Assembly (NCBI GenBank): GCA_004026145.2
Contig: CP034979.1
Coordinates: 7,489,635 to 7,553,634, forward strand
Reading direction: 5' to 3'
Origin: Takifugu bimaculatus
Taxonomy: Eukaryota; Chordata; Actinopteri; Tetraodontiformes; Tetraodontidae
DNA: 64,000 bases
Shown here piece by piece: positions 34,200 to 47,900 of the stretch. The translations under genes were made by a program, and so were the position numbers. Position 1 is the first letter of the stretch; each line of letters starts with the position of its first letter. Under the pieces are notes generated by a model. That model made no database searches, was not told where the DNA came from, and saw only the letters and a program-made list of their open reading frames with translations.

Positions 34200-37100
34200 A
34201 CAGCAGCCTAATTGCTCTGAGCACTGCTGCTAACTAATGCTGCTCTGAGATCTCTTGTGTGAATGTTGAGTAAAGTACATATATGTCAGACAACAGTATT
34301 AATATCTGAATTATGTGGCGTCACGTCTGATTAGGCATTAAGTGAGAGCGTAATTGGGTCCGATGTCCCGACAGCTGCAGCTCTTCCTTCTACCTCCCTC
34401 CTGATGCTCTCGCCCAGAGTCTCAGCACCTTCAAATGACCGAGAACTTCTCTGTCCGCCCTGGTTGTCGGAACCTCCTGCAGATGTCGGATGTGGACAGA
34501 TGCTCCCCGAGGCCTCCATATGTGTCACTGCTCACTCATGCTCACCGCAGACACACATTTTATATCTCGGTCATTAAAATGTATTTAAACCCCGACTGCC
34601 TGCTGATAATCCATGTACGCTCGCTCCTCTTTCAGGTCAGTGTTGATGGAGGTCAGATGGTCAGCTGCCACGTAACCATCCTCCTTGACCCACATTTTTA
34701 CCCATCTTATGAAATTTGCCCCCGGAATTGTCACGTTTTCGTGCCGTCTTCCATCACATGTTTACTTCATTTAGGAGCATTCATGAGTACGTTGACTGGG
34801 ATGAGTTCAATCCTGATGCGTTCTCCCAGGAGATGATAAGAATCATGATAAATCCAGGAATTGTGATGCATTACTTGGGGTCTGAAGTGTTTTAGTGCTT
34901 CTGTAATGGCCGCTGACATAATCCACATCCTCTCTACTTCTACATCCACTTCTACGTCTACTTCTACGTCTTCCAAGCGTCATCCTGCTCCTCTCAGTCC
35001 ACCCACACTTTATTAAAATGTATGCCGTTCAGGAGTGCCATCCAGAGACGGGCAGGGTGATCCTGGGGAGGAATGTTGAAGCCTCTCTGACGGCTGGAAC
35101 CTGCATTTAAAAGCCCCAGAGGGGGGCCAGGAGTGCAGCTCACTGCCCGAGGGACAAACCTCCTTCCGCAGAGTGTCAGCCGCAATCCGTCAGTGTGCTG
35201 CTCCCCTGTCGTGACTGACATGCTTCTGGTTTATCAGTGTTACTGAGCTGCCTGCCTCGTCACCATCACGCCCTCCTCTTTTCTAAATCCCTCCTACATC
35301 TGCACACACAAGTAGAAACAATGACAAGAAAGACTGTTTTTAACCCCGATTTGATTATTGTGTTCATGCAGAACCATGAATGTGGCTACAAGGTCAAGGT
35401 AGGCGAGTTCAGTTTAATCTGGATCATGTTTCCCCAGACTGAAAGGTCTTCCCTGTGTCAGCAATGCACATGTTTATGACAGCAGAACACAATGGACCTC
35501 GCAAATATATTCAGTCTAGAACAATGTGACACAAGAGAAGGTCTGGGTCACGGATGCTAACAGTATGCTGACTGAATTTATACTAATAGCATGTGTATAT
35601 TTGATGGATATAAGCAGCCAAGTAAATTAGCAACAATATGGGTCTAATGCACTTTCTGCCTTATATTTGAAAATGTGAGTTTTTTTTTCCTTACCCTGCT
35701 TAATTTGGCGGTGAGGGAATAAGGAAATATCTCAAAACACATCATGGGTGTCCTAGAAAAGTCTGTCTGAAGGGCCAGTTAGCTCGCAGATGTCATCTAT
35801 GCCATTTAGCTTAATAAAAAGTGGGACACTTACTCCATATGTGAACATGCAAAGTTGAGCGAAAGGTCAGAGTGGTGGGAGCGGGGAGGGAACCAGCCCC
35901 GGACGACTTTTGGAAGCTGGAATACAGCTGCTTTAAATGACCTCATTTTATAAATCTAAAACTATGACGGAAGAGAAAAGGCAGAGAAGGAGGAGGCAGA
36001 CATGAGCGGAGGCCTCCAGGGGTTTGTTGAGGGAAGTGTCAACGTAAACCGGCTCAGGCTGATTCTCTGGTCAGTGCACTGACTGATGAGGTTCACATGA
36101 TATACTCACAATCAAAACTGTAATGTCAAGACTCTCGCAAGCCGACTGTCTGACAGCCTCCCCGTCTGCCGCTGTAGGGGGTCTGCCCTTTTCTCTGAAG
36201 CAAGGGTCACGATGGAGGCTTCATCTCTGTAGGAGCGCACGTCTGACCACCACGGTTTCCTGGAGGAGCAGCGTCTGAATCCGGCGTTGGCTGTCGAGGT
36301 AGGACACGAGGGAACGTCGCAGAATGACAAACATGACACTGAAGGCACCTTCCATCATCCCGGGATGAAGGTTTAGCTTCAATCAACAGACTGATTGGAT
36401 GAAAAGCGGAATAATGCAGCTGATAATGGGAGCCAATAAAAGCAAGTTAACAAAGGGAGAACACTGAACAGACACTGGCAGCTCGCGCTAAACCCAATTC
36501 TTCTTCTCGGCTCGGCAGCTAATAGAAGGCTGGGAGATTTGCCATTTGGATCCACCCTCTCAATTAGTGTTGCGGCTCGTGGAGTAAGAGTAAGAGCAGA
36601 AGCAGTCAGTCAGAAGGCTACAAAATGGAGGGAGTAAGGAGAGAGGCTCATCTGAAACGGCACGTGTGATTATCATTATATTTCCAAAGATTAGGCAATC
36701 AGTCAGACGTGGCACGCCGTAACGAGCGTGACCCTGAGAGATGATAACAGCAGAGTTAGCAGAGACCTCCCGGCTGCTGCGCTCGGATCCATTCCCATTT
36801 TGTCTGCTGCAATTATTCCCGTCACATGGATTCAGGGGTCTTTAGGCCGTGTCATGTGATGGAAACGCTTCTATGTGAGCCTTCATCTCTTGAGCAGACA
36901 GCAGTGAGGTTGTCAAGAGTCGCTTCTCATATACGAGCATCTTAATGCCCTGGAACAGGAGGCGGGCTGCCTCTGACAGACCTCCATTAGCCATACACAG
37001 CAGAGCAGGTCTGCAAACTGTAATTCCAGCTCCATGTGACCGAGGTGCCACAGTTTAGACCCTGAAACGTCATGGTTATTATTTGATGGCGAGGAGGGAA

Positions 37101-37340
37101 ATTGATTTTTATCCCAGATCAATGCGCGCCGGAGCTTCAGCCAACATGCTCTTTTCTGCTGCTCGATGGGCATCGACTGGAAGAAAAACAATAACACACT
37201 GTTGCAAAGCAATATCTTTGGCAAGCGCCACTAATCGGGAGGTTGGAAAGTGCCGATGACGACCTCCCACCCTCACTTATACTACATTCAGTGACTACGT
37301 TTGTCCAAACACTATGGAGCCACTGTGAGACGTATGTGTC
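34200..37340. other. Unique DNA between repeats, no confident gene
   Basis: Small open frames with some coding flavour lie at 36221-36358 (minus, 45 codons) and 36913-37224 (minus). None has splice partners. CAATTA and CATTTG-type motifs near 36545-36570 would suit enhancer DNA. Confidence 0.3.
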
Positions 37341-37345
37341 CTAAA

Positions 37346-37660
37346 CTAGCAGATACAAGAGCAACTCAGGAGGACCTTGTTCCCCCACCAGGAGAACAAG
37401 GTCTGGACTTTTGTGCCTGAACAGACGGCTTCACCAGGTGACGCTCGTGCGTGGCAGACGAGGGGTAGATGAGTTCCAACAAGATGGCCCAAGTCAGAGG
37501 GAGCAGATCCGGCTGCGACCCAGTAGGTGAACAGAAGGGACTTGACCTTAATGCAGGCAGCTACAGGCAGCCAGTGGAGCTCCAGCAGCAGCAGGGTGAC
37601 GAGGAGCCACATTCCGGACCATCTGAAGCAGCTTCACCACACACATGGGTCCAGAAAAGT
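37346..37660 (-). pseudogene. Degenerate LINE ORF2 C-terminal fragment
   Basis: Minus-strand pieces LHWLPVAACIKVKSLLFTYW and KLLQMVRNVAP follow the order and wording of the C-terminal LINE domain, but lie in different frames. Confidence 0.55.
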
Positions 37661-37669
37661 GTTGTGATG

Positions 37670-40355
37670 AATGGATGGTTGGCCGGGAAAAGCAAGAGCC
37701 CGGTTCTACCAAGGCTGAGTGAGAGGGGCTGGTCCTGCATCCAAGCAGATGGTGGAACAAGTGGTTGCCATCTGCATGGTGGTATGAAAGAACTTTGTGA
37801 GTGGATAATTGGCTCCAGTGAGCTTGTGCAAAGACCAGCAGCATCGGCAGCAAACCCCGGTGGAAGATTAATCATGTGATCATATTCATATGTAGAAAAT
37901 GTGGTGAAACCAACGTTTGGCTTTAGAAAAGGTTGAAACAGCATGTTTGTTTACAAAGGTAGAAGTTGGGTCCAACATCTGGGCATCACAGATGAGCCAG
38001 ATGTCTGTTCCAGAGATCCCCTCCTCATAGTCCTGTTTTTAACCAACGTGGGTAAAAAGGACTGGTACAACGTCGGAAATATCGGCCTTAAAGAAACGGG
38101 TTCGAGACCGAGATGTAGAAATCCATCTGTAAAGGAGTCCCAATTCAAGAGTTTTCCTAAAGACTTGGACATGTGGAAATGTTTCTCAAACTGAACATTT
38201 AGAGTCCCGAAACCATTCTAAACATGCACACACAAGCTAAGTGGACACAATCGGGGTGGGACAGACAATCGGACCAATGGAAAACACCAGGAAAGGACCA
38301 AGTTCCCTGACGTTTGGGCAGAGACGTCACATGACAACAGAGGCTCAGGACGGAACCTTGGACAGGACAAACTTCAGGACTAGTTACTCCGAACCTGTCC
38401 AAAGTTGGAAGTGTTGTTTAACTACCAGACAGGGGACAAACTAACCAGACTCACCACCACCGTCCTTCCCTACTGATATATTTTCCTGTAAATAATATGG
38501 CGATCTCGAAGACTCCCGAAGCCCCCCCCCCCCCCGTAATTCCAGAATATAGACACTCTAACGTAATGATTTCTAATTTATTCATGCACATTTATAAGAT
38601 GATAATTGCTCTGTAATTGGGTTTGGTTTTGCCGCTTTGCCTGAAATGGGGTTCATTTTAAAACCCAGCCCCTTGAGGATATGGGTCCTCAGAGCGAGCC
38701 AGGCTCACCTGCACCTTTACCTCCATGCGTAGCCAGGTCGGGGGTTCCAGGATCTAGAAACAGTGTTTGTTTGTGAAACACATCAGAACCTCTAAAACAG
38801 GTTTCAGGGAGATTTGTACAGCTCTCTGACACCTATTTGCTTCTGTTTATGACCTGGCACCGCGCACATCGACGTGCACGTCGATACTCATCTTCTTCCC
38901 CTGCAGCAGCCGTGACATGAAGGATCACTCACGCTGTACACAAACACTAACCATGAGAAGGAACTAGGGGAAAAGAGTTTTCAGCATTGTGCGTTTGCAC
39001 AGCTGCACGGTGCTGAAGGGAGATAATATGGGTGCACTTTGTACGTGCACGTGAGACGTCTGCGGTTGGTTCACAGGGAATTTGCTGACAACAGCAAAGG
39101 CAGCATGATTTCCAGGGTTAATGTGGGAATGCAGCCATGACACGTGCAGGGTTCCTCAGCAGGTAGCGGCCCAGCACAGAGCTCCAAGGGCAAACACGGC
39201 CCGATGGGCTTCTGATGAAAAATGCAATTTAGATGCAGAACAGATTCAGTTTGAGAGAGAGAGCCGTGGAAATGTCAGACCTTCTCCAGGCCGTATTGTT
39301 TCAGACAGCCGGAGAAATGGGAAGAGGGGAGAGAAACAAGAGCAAAAATGGCAGCTAGGTGAGAGGGAACGTACCAAGGAGACACAGTCCCAGTCAGCGG
39401 GAGGAAGCGTTACACCTGCGCTCTTCACCATTTGACCTTTCCTGGCGGTCCTCCTCCTGAGAGAGCGCACATCTGCAGACAAAAAGAAAAGGTGATGGAA
39501 ATAATTCCCACACAAATGCTCTTTACAGCAGGAAATATTGATGGTAAGATCCACACGTGTGGACACGCTGATTTTCTACTGGATCAACTGAAGACCATCC
39601 CTCTCTGGCGTGCTGCTGGACTGCTGATGAGACCCTGGGCTGGTTCTTGTGCTGCCTAGATGATTTTTCCAGTTACGTCTCACTGGTCGGGGGGCAACCG
39701 CAGCAACCTGGGATATTTCACTCTTTATAAGAAATTCATTTTTAGAAACAAAATGATGAGAAACAGAAGTCACCTGGGCCTCAAAATCTACAAATATTGA
39801 GAATAAATGTGAGCCTCTGCGCCCTCTGGTGGTGGGTTCTGTTAACTAAAACCTTTTTATTTCCTGGACCGTAATTAGCGATTCTTTGATTTGGTTGTGC
39901 GATTCCGTGGACGTTGGTGAAATGAGGCGCATCTCTGATTCAGGTTACCCACAAGCGCTGCTGCTGCAGCTCTAATCTCATGATCGGTGTCTGATGAGGA
40001 ACCTGGAACAACATTTCAACTGTAGCAGCAGAAAGCCTGAACCCAAAAGAACACGTAGCAGACATAATCTTCCTCCCAGCTCCCCAAAAACAACTCAAAC
40101 ATAATATCCTGTGAAAGCTATATGTGCCAGACGGCTTTCACACAGAACATCAGCACAAATCCTCTCTTGAGCCGTGAGCTTCATTTTCTCTGCTAATTTT
40201 AGAATTTATTTAATTACAACATGAGGGGGGGTTTAAAACCTCTCCCCCCCCAGACTACAGGGAAGGGTTTCTGGAGCTTCCAGTGAAAAAAGACAATTAA
40301 AGCAGACAATTTTGCTCATTTAAAAACAGCAAAACACTGAAAGAATAACAAGTCC
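37670..40355. other. DNA downstream of CFAP46, nothing identified
   Basis: No exon, RNA gene or known repeat supported. A C tract lies near 38523-38536. Confidence 0.4.
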
Positions 40356-40358
40356 AAA

Positions 40359-40364
40359 TTTATT
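40359..40364 (-). terminator. Poly(A) signal of CFAP46
   Basis: AATAAA on the minus strand, about 230 nt after the CFAP46 stop at 40593. It is a plausible end of the transcript. Confidence 0.5.
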
Positions 40365-40592
40365 TAGAATATCTGTACTTTCAGCTGTACAGACTTGCCA
40401 GATTAAAACTACCAACACAACAGGGGGCCATTTTTAAGCCAGTTTATATTTTAAGTGGTACAAATTCTAATTTAGTTCCTGTGTTTTGCTGATGAAATTC
40501 CCACTCGCATATAATATTACAGAAAAGAAAGACAGTCCAAAGCCCGATTTTACAGAAAAGCTGGAGAAATATGGAAAATATAGGGTGTTCTA

Positions 40593-40702
40593 TCAAACGG
40601 ATAGATTAGGGAGTCCGTAAAGAACGCAGTTGAAGGCTGATGACTTGAAAGCTGTTTCAGGGAGGCCGTCATCTTCCTTTGAATCAGTGATTGGCACTTC
40701 AT
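40593..40702 (-). CDS. cfap46: CFAP46 last coding exon with stop
   Basis: EVPITDSKEDDGLPETAF, then SSAFNCVLYGLPNLSV and TGA at 40593-40595. LVLYGLP close to the stop is shared with human CFAP46. Acceptor CTCTCTTCCACAG. Confidence 0.92.
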
Positions 40703-42198
40703 CTGTGGAAGAGAGAAATTACAGTAAACATGAGGACAGCTGACAGTTACGCACACACACAGAGAAGTGTGTGTGTGTGTGTGTGTGTGGACGAGTCCTG
40801 CATCCAAACGTGAAGCATTCCAGGTAAATGAGACAGTAAAGGGGATTTACGGTACCAAATGTAGGCTTGTGATGTGGAGCGTCAGAGGCGGTTCCTCTCC
40901 TCAGCGTGTGGACACTCTGGCCACAGGTGTGTCTGGCCCTCAGCAGATCTGCAGCACATGAGGACATGTCCTCATAAGTGCATGTAAAGACAACACCGCA
41001 ATTTTGGTCAGTAAAGGTTACAAATGCTCCCAAAAGGTATGAAAATCTGAGGCACAGTCAAGGCGCTTCAGCCTCCAGAATCATCGTTCTGCTGTATTGA
41101 CTTTATTAAACACACATCCAGCGTTGTGGAACTCCTGTGTGGGGGGCACCTACAGTCTAAAACACTGTCCACACACTGGGTCCTCTCTGGAAGACTGCTG
41201 GGCCACTGGTGAAGGACAACACAACCAACACCGCACAGACTCAGCAGCAGAGCTGTTTCTGAGGGTCTCTTCGGGACTGCAGGTGTATCGCTGACAAAGA
41301 AAACAAGGAAAACATCTTTTTGTGTCACCAATCAAGGAGCAAGAGGAAGCAGAAATCAGCAAAGGTTAAGGAAATTCCCTCAGGAAAAACAAGAAGGCGT
41401 TTATTTCTCACCTGGCGCCCTCGGTGAAGGCTGACGGGCAGCGGATCCTGCTGGGGTTGGCCATTAAATCAAAGAGCAGAGCCACACGACACTCTGGGGG
41501 ACAAAGAACAAAACAAACCTGGTCAATAGCAAAACAGACAAGATGCAACTATTTATAACAAGAATAACGAGATAAAAGTTCCCAACGACAAATAATAATA
41601 CACAATACACCACTACTAGGACTAAGTTCAACTCTTTAGTTCATGGTTTGGTTGATCAAAGGTATAAAGGCTTAATAATAAAACCTTTCTCTCAGCATTG
41701 TGATCAGCTTTATTTGTGTTACTCTTCTACGAGCAGACCTGTCCTAGCAGTGGACACCCAGACAACCAGCTCTCTGCTGTCCCCCTTAATCATCACTAGC
41801 AACAAACTCATGCTTTCCTTGGTACCAGATCCTCCTGGGTGGCTCCGTTCCCAGTCAGCTCTTCACTTTCTGCCTACTCTCAATATCATTTCAGTTCCCT
41901 CAATCAATAATCGGACATTATTGCACCTACACGACATTGGCGTCCAACCCAAGAGTGCTGCGTCTCACACGACCCCCTCTCAGACTGATTACTGTCACTC
42001 CCGCTGACGTGCCGAGGTGTCTTCAAACGCGGCTCAAAATAAGATGTTAGCTACCGAGCTCCCTCCCACAGCTGAGGAGACCCGATCTCTACTGTCTCGG
42101 CACCCTGCTGTGTGTGGCTGACATCAGGTGTGTGTCACCAAGGTCAGCTACCATTTAGTCTAAAGGAACTTGATGCCTCACAGCTACACAGACACACA

Positions 42199-42239
<41 letters not shown>

Positions 42240-44916
42240 AGACACAGCAGCTGCCTGGGGCTGACACAACAGTCTCCTCTGATCTGAGTCTCAATGTGAT
42301 GGAAGCGTTCACTCATCGAGGTTTGTCCACCTGCACCGTTACAACACAAACAGTAAGAGAGGGCAGCCGTGCGCAGAGTGGAGCGCACGCCACCGTCTGC
42401 AGCAACATACAGCTGCTCTATTCTAATATAGGCAGCTAATATAGAGTCAGCCAGTCTTTTGCCAAGTAACGGCTACAATTGAGTCGATCTATAGTTAGTT
42501 AGTGGGTGGCACATATGTCTGGCCTGGGGCGACGCACGAGGCAAACCTGACACTCTGTCAGTCACCCTCGACAAGGCCAAACACATCATATTCCCTCACC
42601 AAAGCCCAGGAAGGGAACAATGTTGATGAAGTTAGAGTGTGGTGAGATTTATTGATTCATTGATCTGTCTCAAAAAGTGCAGATGGGGGAGAAAAACCTC
42701 ATTTTTGGGAGGAGCTAGCCAATTATTCTGAGTAAAAACAAAGAAATCATTAGAGAATTATCATTTTTCTAATCCTCACTTCCTGTTTACAGGGCTTTTC
42801 CCGGACTAGGAGACACGACTGGATGGTGTTTTTGTAGTTTTCAGTACGGAGCGGCGTTGTTTCTTCTATATTTCCAAAATGGGAAATTGATGTGCTTGAA
42901 CAGATTATGCCTATTGCTCCATTTACTGGCTTACATAATGTGCATAATAGGTTTGTTCTAGATTCTAATCATCAATTCATTGCAATACGTTCCACCCTTT
43001 TTTCTCCAGAATTGAATTAAAATGTTCCAGTTTGCATCACATCACATGTAGGACAACACATGCAGCTAACGTTTAGAATCAGACAGAACGTCCGGATGAT
43101 AAAACCAGACACAGCTTTACAGTACCAGACATGTTGAGTGCTGCCAGTGTGGCCGGTGGGATGTTTGCTACCATGGACTCCATGCCCACGTAAAGGAACC
43201 CACTGCATGTGCACAGGAGCTGCTCCATCTCAGACAGGCTGGAACCACGGTTGAGAAGACAAGAACAGGTGCCTGAGTGAGCCGGCCAGCCAAAACACAT
43301 GCTCTCCAGCTCATTTTTAAAGGTCCTCACCTGGGTTTTTGCTGGCTGCCCAGGAAGCCTTTCCACGGATTTGTTAGCTGGTTGTGCTTTTCCAAAATCT
43401 GCTGCATCCACATGCTTAGACTGGTGTCCTCTGTGGACAAGTGACACGAGAAACTGGTTTAAAAACTACCAGGAGGTAACCAGATCATTCATTTGGGAAG
43501 TGTGAAGCACACAGCTATAAACTCCAACCCACCAAAAGCGCCTTCATTGTTGGGGTCAACAATATCTGTAGCAAGACTTTGTAAAAGAATCCACACAATA
43601 AACTGAGCAAATGCACAGAAATATTTCACTTTGAACACCAAAGAAAAAGATACATTTGAAGTTCCGCGTGTCCACTGGGAAGGTGTGAGACGGCGGCACC
43701 TGTTGAGGCGTCTGGGTGAACATTAAACACAAGTTATTACAAGTTAACCAATGAACTTACAAAGTTAAGACGGCAAATCCTTCAGCTGGATGAACAAAAG
43801 AGTCAGTGGATTTTAGTGAGGAGTAAATGAGATAGAAGCAGAAAGAGAAAGGATGGTGGGAAAAAAGAAGTGTTATGACTGAAGTTAAAGGTTAAGACAT
43901 TAGAAAAAGGAAGTTAACAAACTCATATTCCCAAACTGCTGATCCAGACGGCAGATCCAGACGGCAGATCCAGACGGCAGGTCCCATGTCAGACCTGCCG
44001 TCTGGATCTGACAGGCCCAGATTAATTTACTGAACTCACCTCTTTGATGACTTGACTTTGATTTCCCTTCTTCTTGGAGGCCGTAGTTTTTTTCTCACGC
44101 TTGCTCTCTTTTTTGTTGTCACTTGCAACTGCCACAAACATGAAGCAGATTTAATAGCTGCACTTGTCTGTGGGCTAAATGACTCAGCAAAAACAACAAA
44201 CCTCAGGAAAGCTACAAATGAAAAGGCGTTTATTAATGACCGCAGAAGGGTTGGTTTCCTCATGGCGACCACATCTGTCATCCCCAGCAAACGGCAGCAC
44301 TGACTATTCATTAGATCAGACGCACGCAGGAACCTCGGTGAAACTCTAACAAGGTTAGGCCTTGTCTGTAACACGGACGGGATCTGAGCGTGTGTCTGTG
44401 GTGAGAAGAGCGTCCTTGGAGGGGAGCGCTGACTTAATTTGTCTGCTTTTTTATTAGCTGTCTGAAACTGCGGTTATCTGCTGAAACCACTGGATTGTTC
44501 CCTGTGTGCGTTTAACAAGGTCAAACTGAGGTCAAACCACGTACATGCCAACATCCAGCAGTGGTAAATGAAAGGGAGGCTCAAACAGGGCAGGAAGTTA
44601 GCGTGAGAGGTGTTGCAGAGGAGCTGAACGCTGGTGTGTTTAACCAGGACTCCATCAAAGATTCAGAGACCTTTAACGGTTAAAGTTTAACCATTGGTGT
44701 CACGATCCTCATCAACGCTAGATGTGAGCGCTTGTGGCGCTAAACCAAAGCGCCTTCGGAAACGCACGGCGGCCCGAAGATGAATGATGTAAGACCCGTT
44801 TCTGTGACATTAAACATCTACAACTGCGCATCTCAATCTGTGTCCCATCAGCAACTGCGTTTGACCCAGGCACTGAAACAAGTAATGGGAGCATGTTCAC
44901 ACACACACACACACAC

Positions 44917-44991
<75 letters not shown>

Positions 44992-47900
44992 AATGGTAAC
45001 CTTTTGAACACTCTTTCAAGGCATGCAAATGATTCAACCTTTAAAGAGGTAAAGTATATTCAGTTTTGGGGTCCTTTTCTACCCCCCTTTCATTTCTTTA
45101 CATGCATTAATTTGCTGCAGTATTATTGGTGTAACATGCAACTATCTCTACATCAGATACATCAGATGGAGGTCCTGTTCTCTGGGATGCAGAGACAGAA
45201 AGTGGTTTTGATGTGACTGATGTCTGCAATCAAAAGGAAATGAAAGGCAAAATACCATGACTTTTATCTTTTTAAATGAAGACTCCTTCGAAACAAATCA
45301 TTTCGCGGACACCGGATCAATGTATTTCATTTGCTCGGAGCAAAATAAAACAGTGAGATAAATAACCAGAGAGCAGGTGCCCATTTTACTGAACATCCTC
45401 CTCAGTGAGGGCAGCCGTGGTGCTGAAGGATGTCTGCATGAACCTGAGCATGCCAGCAGGATGTAGGTTGACCTTTCTGTCCTGAACAGATCATATGGAT
45501 GACTAGCTGACGTCAGCCACTGCTTATTAACCCCACTGATATTCACTCACGCTAGCACCTCACAGATCTGAAAATACATACTGCATGATTGTTTTTCCAC
45601 CAGTTGTGCGTGTACCTGTGACCTTTCCTGGGTGGGCAGGCAGGCGGCTGTGGAGAAGTTGCAGGGAAAAGTCTCGGGACACAGAACAAAGGTGGTCGTC
45701 CTGCAGAATGGACAAAGCTTCCAGCGGCAGGTCCAGCAGCTGCGTGTCTGCCAGCACAACCACGTACTGCTCCGCTTCTGTGCAGCGATACACACAAAAG
45801 GCTCACATCAGTGTTGTCGTCGTTCACTCTTTATAGCCAACAATTTTTACGCCGTTTCTGAATTTTACTGCAGAATGTTCCAAGAACTCGGGCTGTTAAA
45901 TTCTCTGTACAGCCCATCTCAGCACTCCTGACACTTTTATCTGTGTGGTGTCTGTTACTCAATCTGTATCATATTGAATTAATAGCTGGCGACGGCTCTG
46001 CCCTGGGGGTGAGCTGCAGACACCCTAACAACAAACATGATTCCGGTGGGACAGATGAGAATCACAGCACATGTGTGCTTAATATGATCTATAACACAGA
46101 TTAGTACAGTGGCCCTGAGGGTGTCACAGACGAGCACACCTTTCACTGGGCTCTTTCTCTCCTTTTCTCCGGTTTTGGTCAACTCGGGAGATGCTGATGA
46201 GCCATCCTGGGGCCTAAAACATAAACTAAAATCAAACAGTGATATTACATGAAGCAACAGAGAGGAGAAATAGGACAATTCCACACTGTCGTTTTACAAT
46301 TTGACTGACAAAAATCTGTGTGGACAAGAGACATCTGTGTCAATGACGCTTCACCAATGAGGAATTCAACTGTAGAAAAATTATGAACGGCAAGAATTCT
46401 TCACTAATCCAGATGTTAACGCCTGTTTCTGGTCTGATGTGATTGGTGTAAGAGCGACAGGTTCTTCTGCTCATCTACAACTGCAGGATGGAAGACTATA
46501 TGGTGCATGCTGCTATAGGTTTTATGTGAAACCAAATTATGAATAGCAAGGATTGAAATATTTCTGTAACAGTATTCCTATAAGGGAGGTATCGGTCCTA
46601 ATGTGGAAGGGTATCTGTGCTACTACACCTTGAGAAAGAGAAGTTCAACTGGGATAGAAGCGGACTCAAATATTCCTCCATGTGTTGTACAACAAGTCTG
46701 AAGCTGGTTTCTATCGTGTCTTCAATGGCACGGCTCTGCAGAAGGGGAAGAATGTATGTGTCACAATGCAATATCCTCTGACCAAGAGTGCAGCATGTTC
46801 TTGTGAGTAAGGGAGCAGACAGGAGATGGAAACCTGGATTACATCTACTGTTGAGGCAGAAAGCAGAGCAAAAATGTGAAAGACGACAAAAGGAAAAACC
46901 TGATCTTGGTCATCTGTGAGCCAAGCAGCTTTCTGGTGGAGCGCCTGCCTCTTCTCATGGCTGAAGGCCAGACTTTGCTCTCTGAGAGCCCGCAGAGCCT
47001 GGGGGCAGACTGAAACCTTGGCAACCCTAGAGCATGCTAGGGTACCTGAGAACAATATAATGGACACAGAATCAGACATGCATGCACACAGAGACACGCA
47101 GGCCTTGTAATTGGTCCCTATGAGCACCTCCACTCTTATGCTTTCTAAAGATCTCTAGTCTTCCATGTCATCTCTTATCAACATATTCCACTCAGTTCCA
47201 TCATTCTTAGGCAGATTCCAGAGTAGCTTTTTCTTTATTATTGACCAGCATTTATATTGGACGTCCCCTCGTAAAGATTGGCAGTTGTGGGATGGAGTAA
47301 ATCAACATCCTCTGATGAGTTATAAGGGCTGGTCTTCCACGCCGGCCTAATTAGAGGGAGGTCAAAGCGAAATACGGCCGTTCAACATGCTCACATCGTT
47401 CTCTCTCCCCTCAGCTTCATTAAAATTGAACTTTACATCAAGGTATTGGTCATATAGGAATACTACGCATTTCACTTGGCTCCATTTAAATGCTGAAAAC
47501 AATGTTACAATTCATCACTGCATGTGGCACAAAGGCCAAAATCCAGGGGTATTGGAGTTCCAACAGAGTAAACAATGAACAATAAATGATCAATAGTTCA
47601 CCTGTATCTTTGAGCTTCTTTCCGATTTGATCTGGATCTGCGTCCGCTTCATAGAAAGCTCCATATATCTCTGACCTGGGGTAAAAAGACATCATCATCA
47701 TCTGTTATCAGTTTACTGTGTGGACACATTAATCACCCAAACATCAGCTTCTCCACAGACTGATGGGATGTAATCATGAGCTTACAGGACAGTAAAGAAA
47801 AAAAACAAACCAGAAAATAGGAATTACCCATCTTGAGAGTGTTGAAGCAACAGGAGCTTCAGGTTGGGGGGGAGATTTGCGAGGATGTCTAGGTGGTTGG

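Noticed and set aside
36913..37224. Minus-strand ORF after a good acceptor (TTTTTCTTCCAG)
   Set aside because: The first 25 residues look coding, but the rest does not, and no donor or partner exon fits. Too weak to annotate.
43079..43447. Single 122-codon ORF as a CFAP46 exon
   Set aside because: It crosses an intron and reads exon 36 in the wrong frame; the spliced exons 36 and 37 fit homology and phase.
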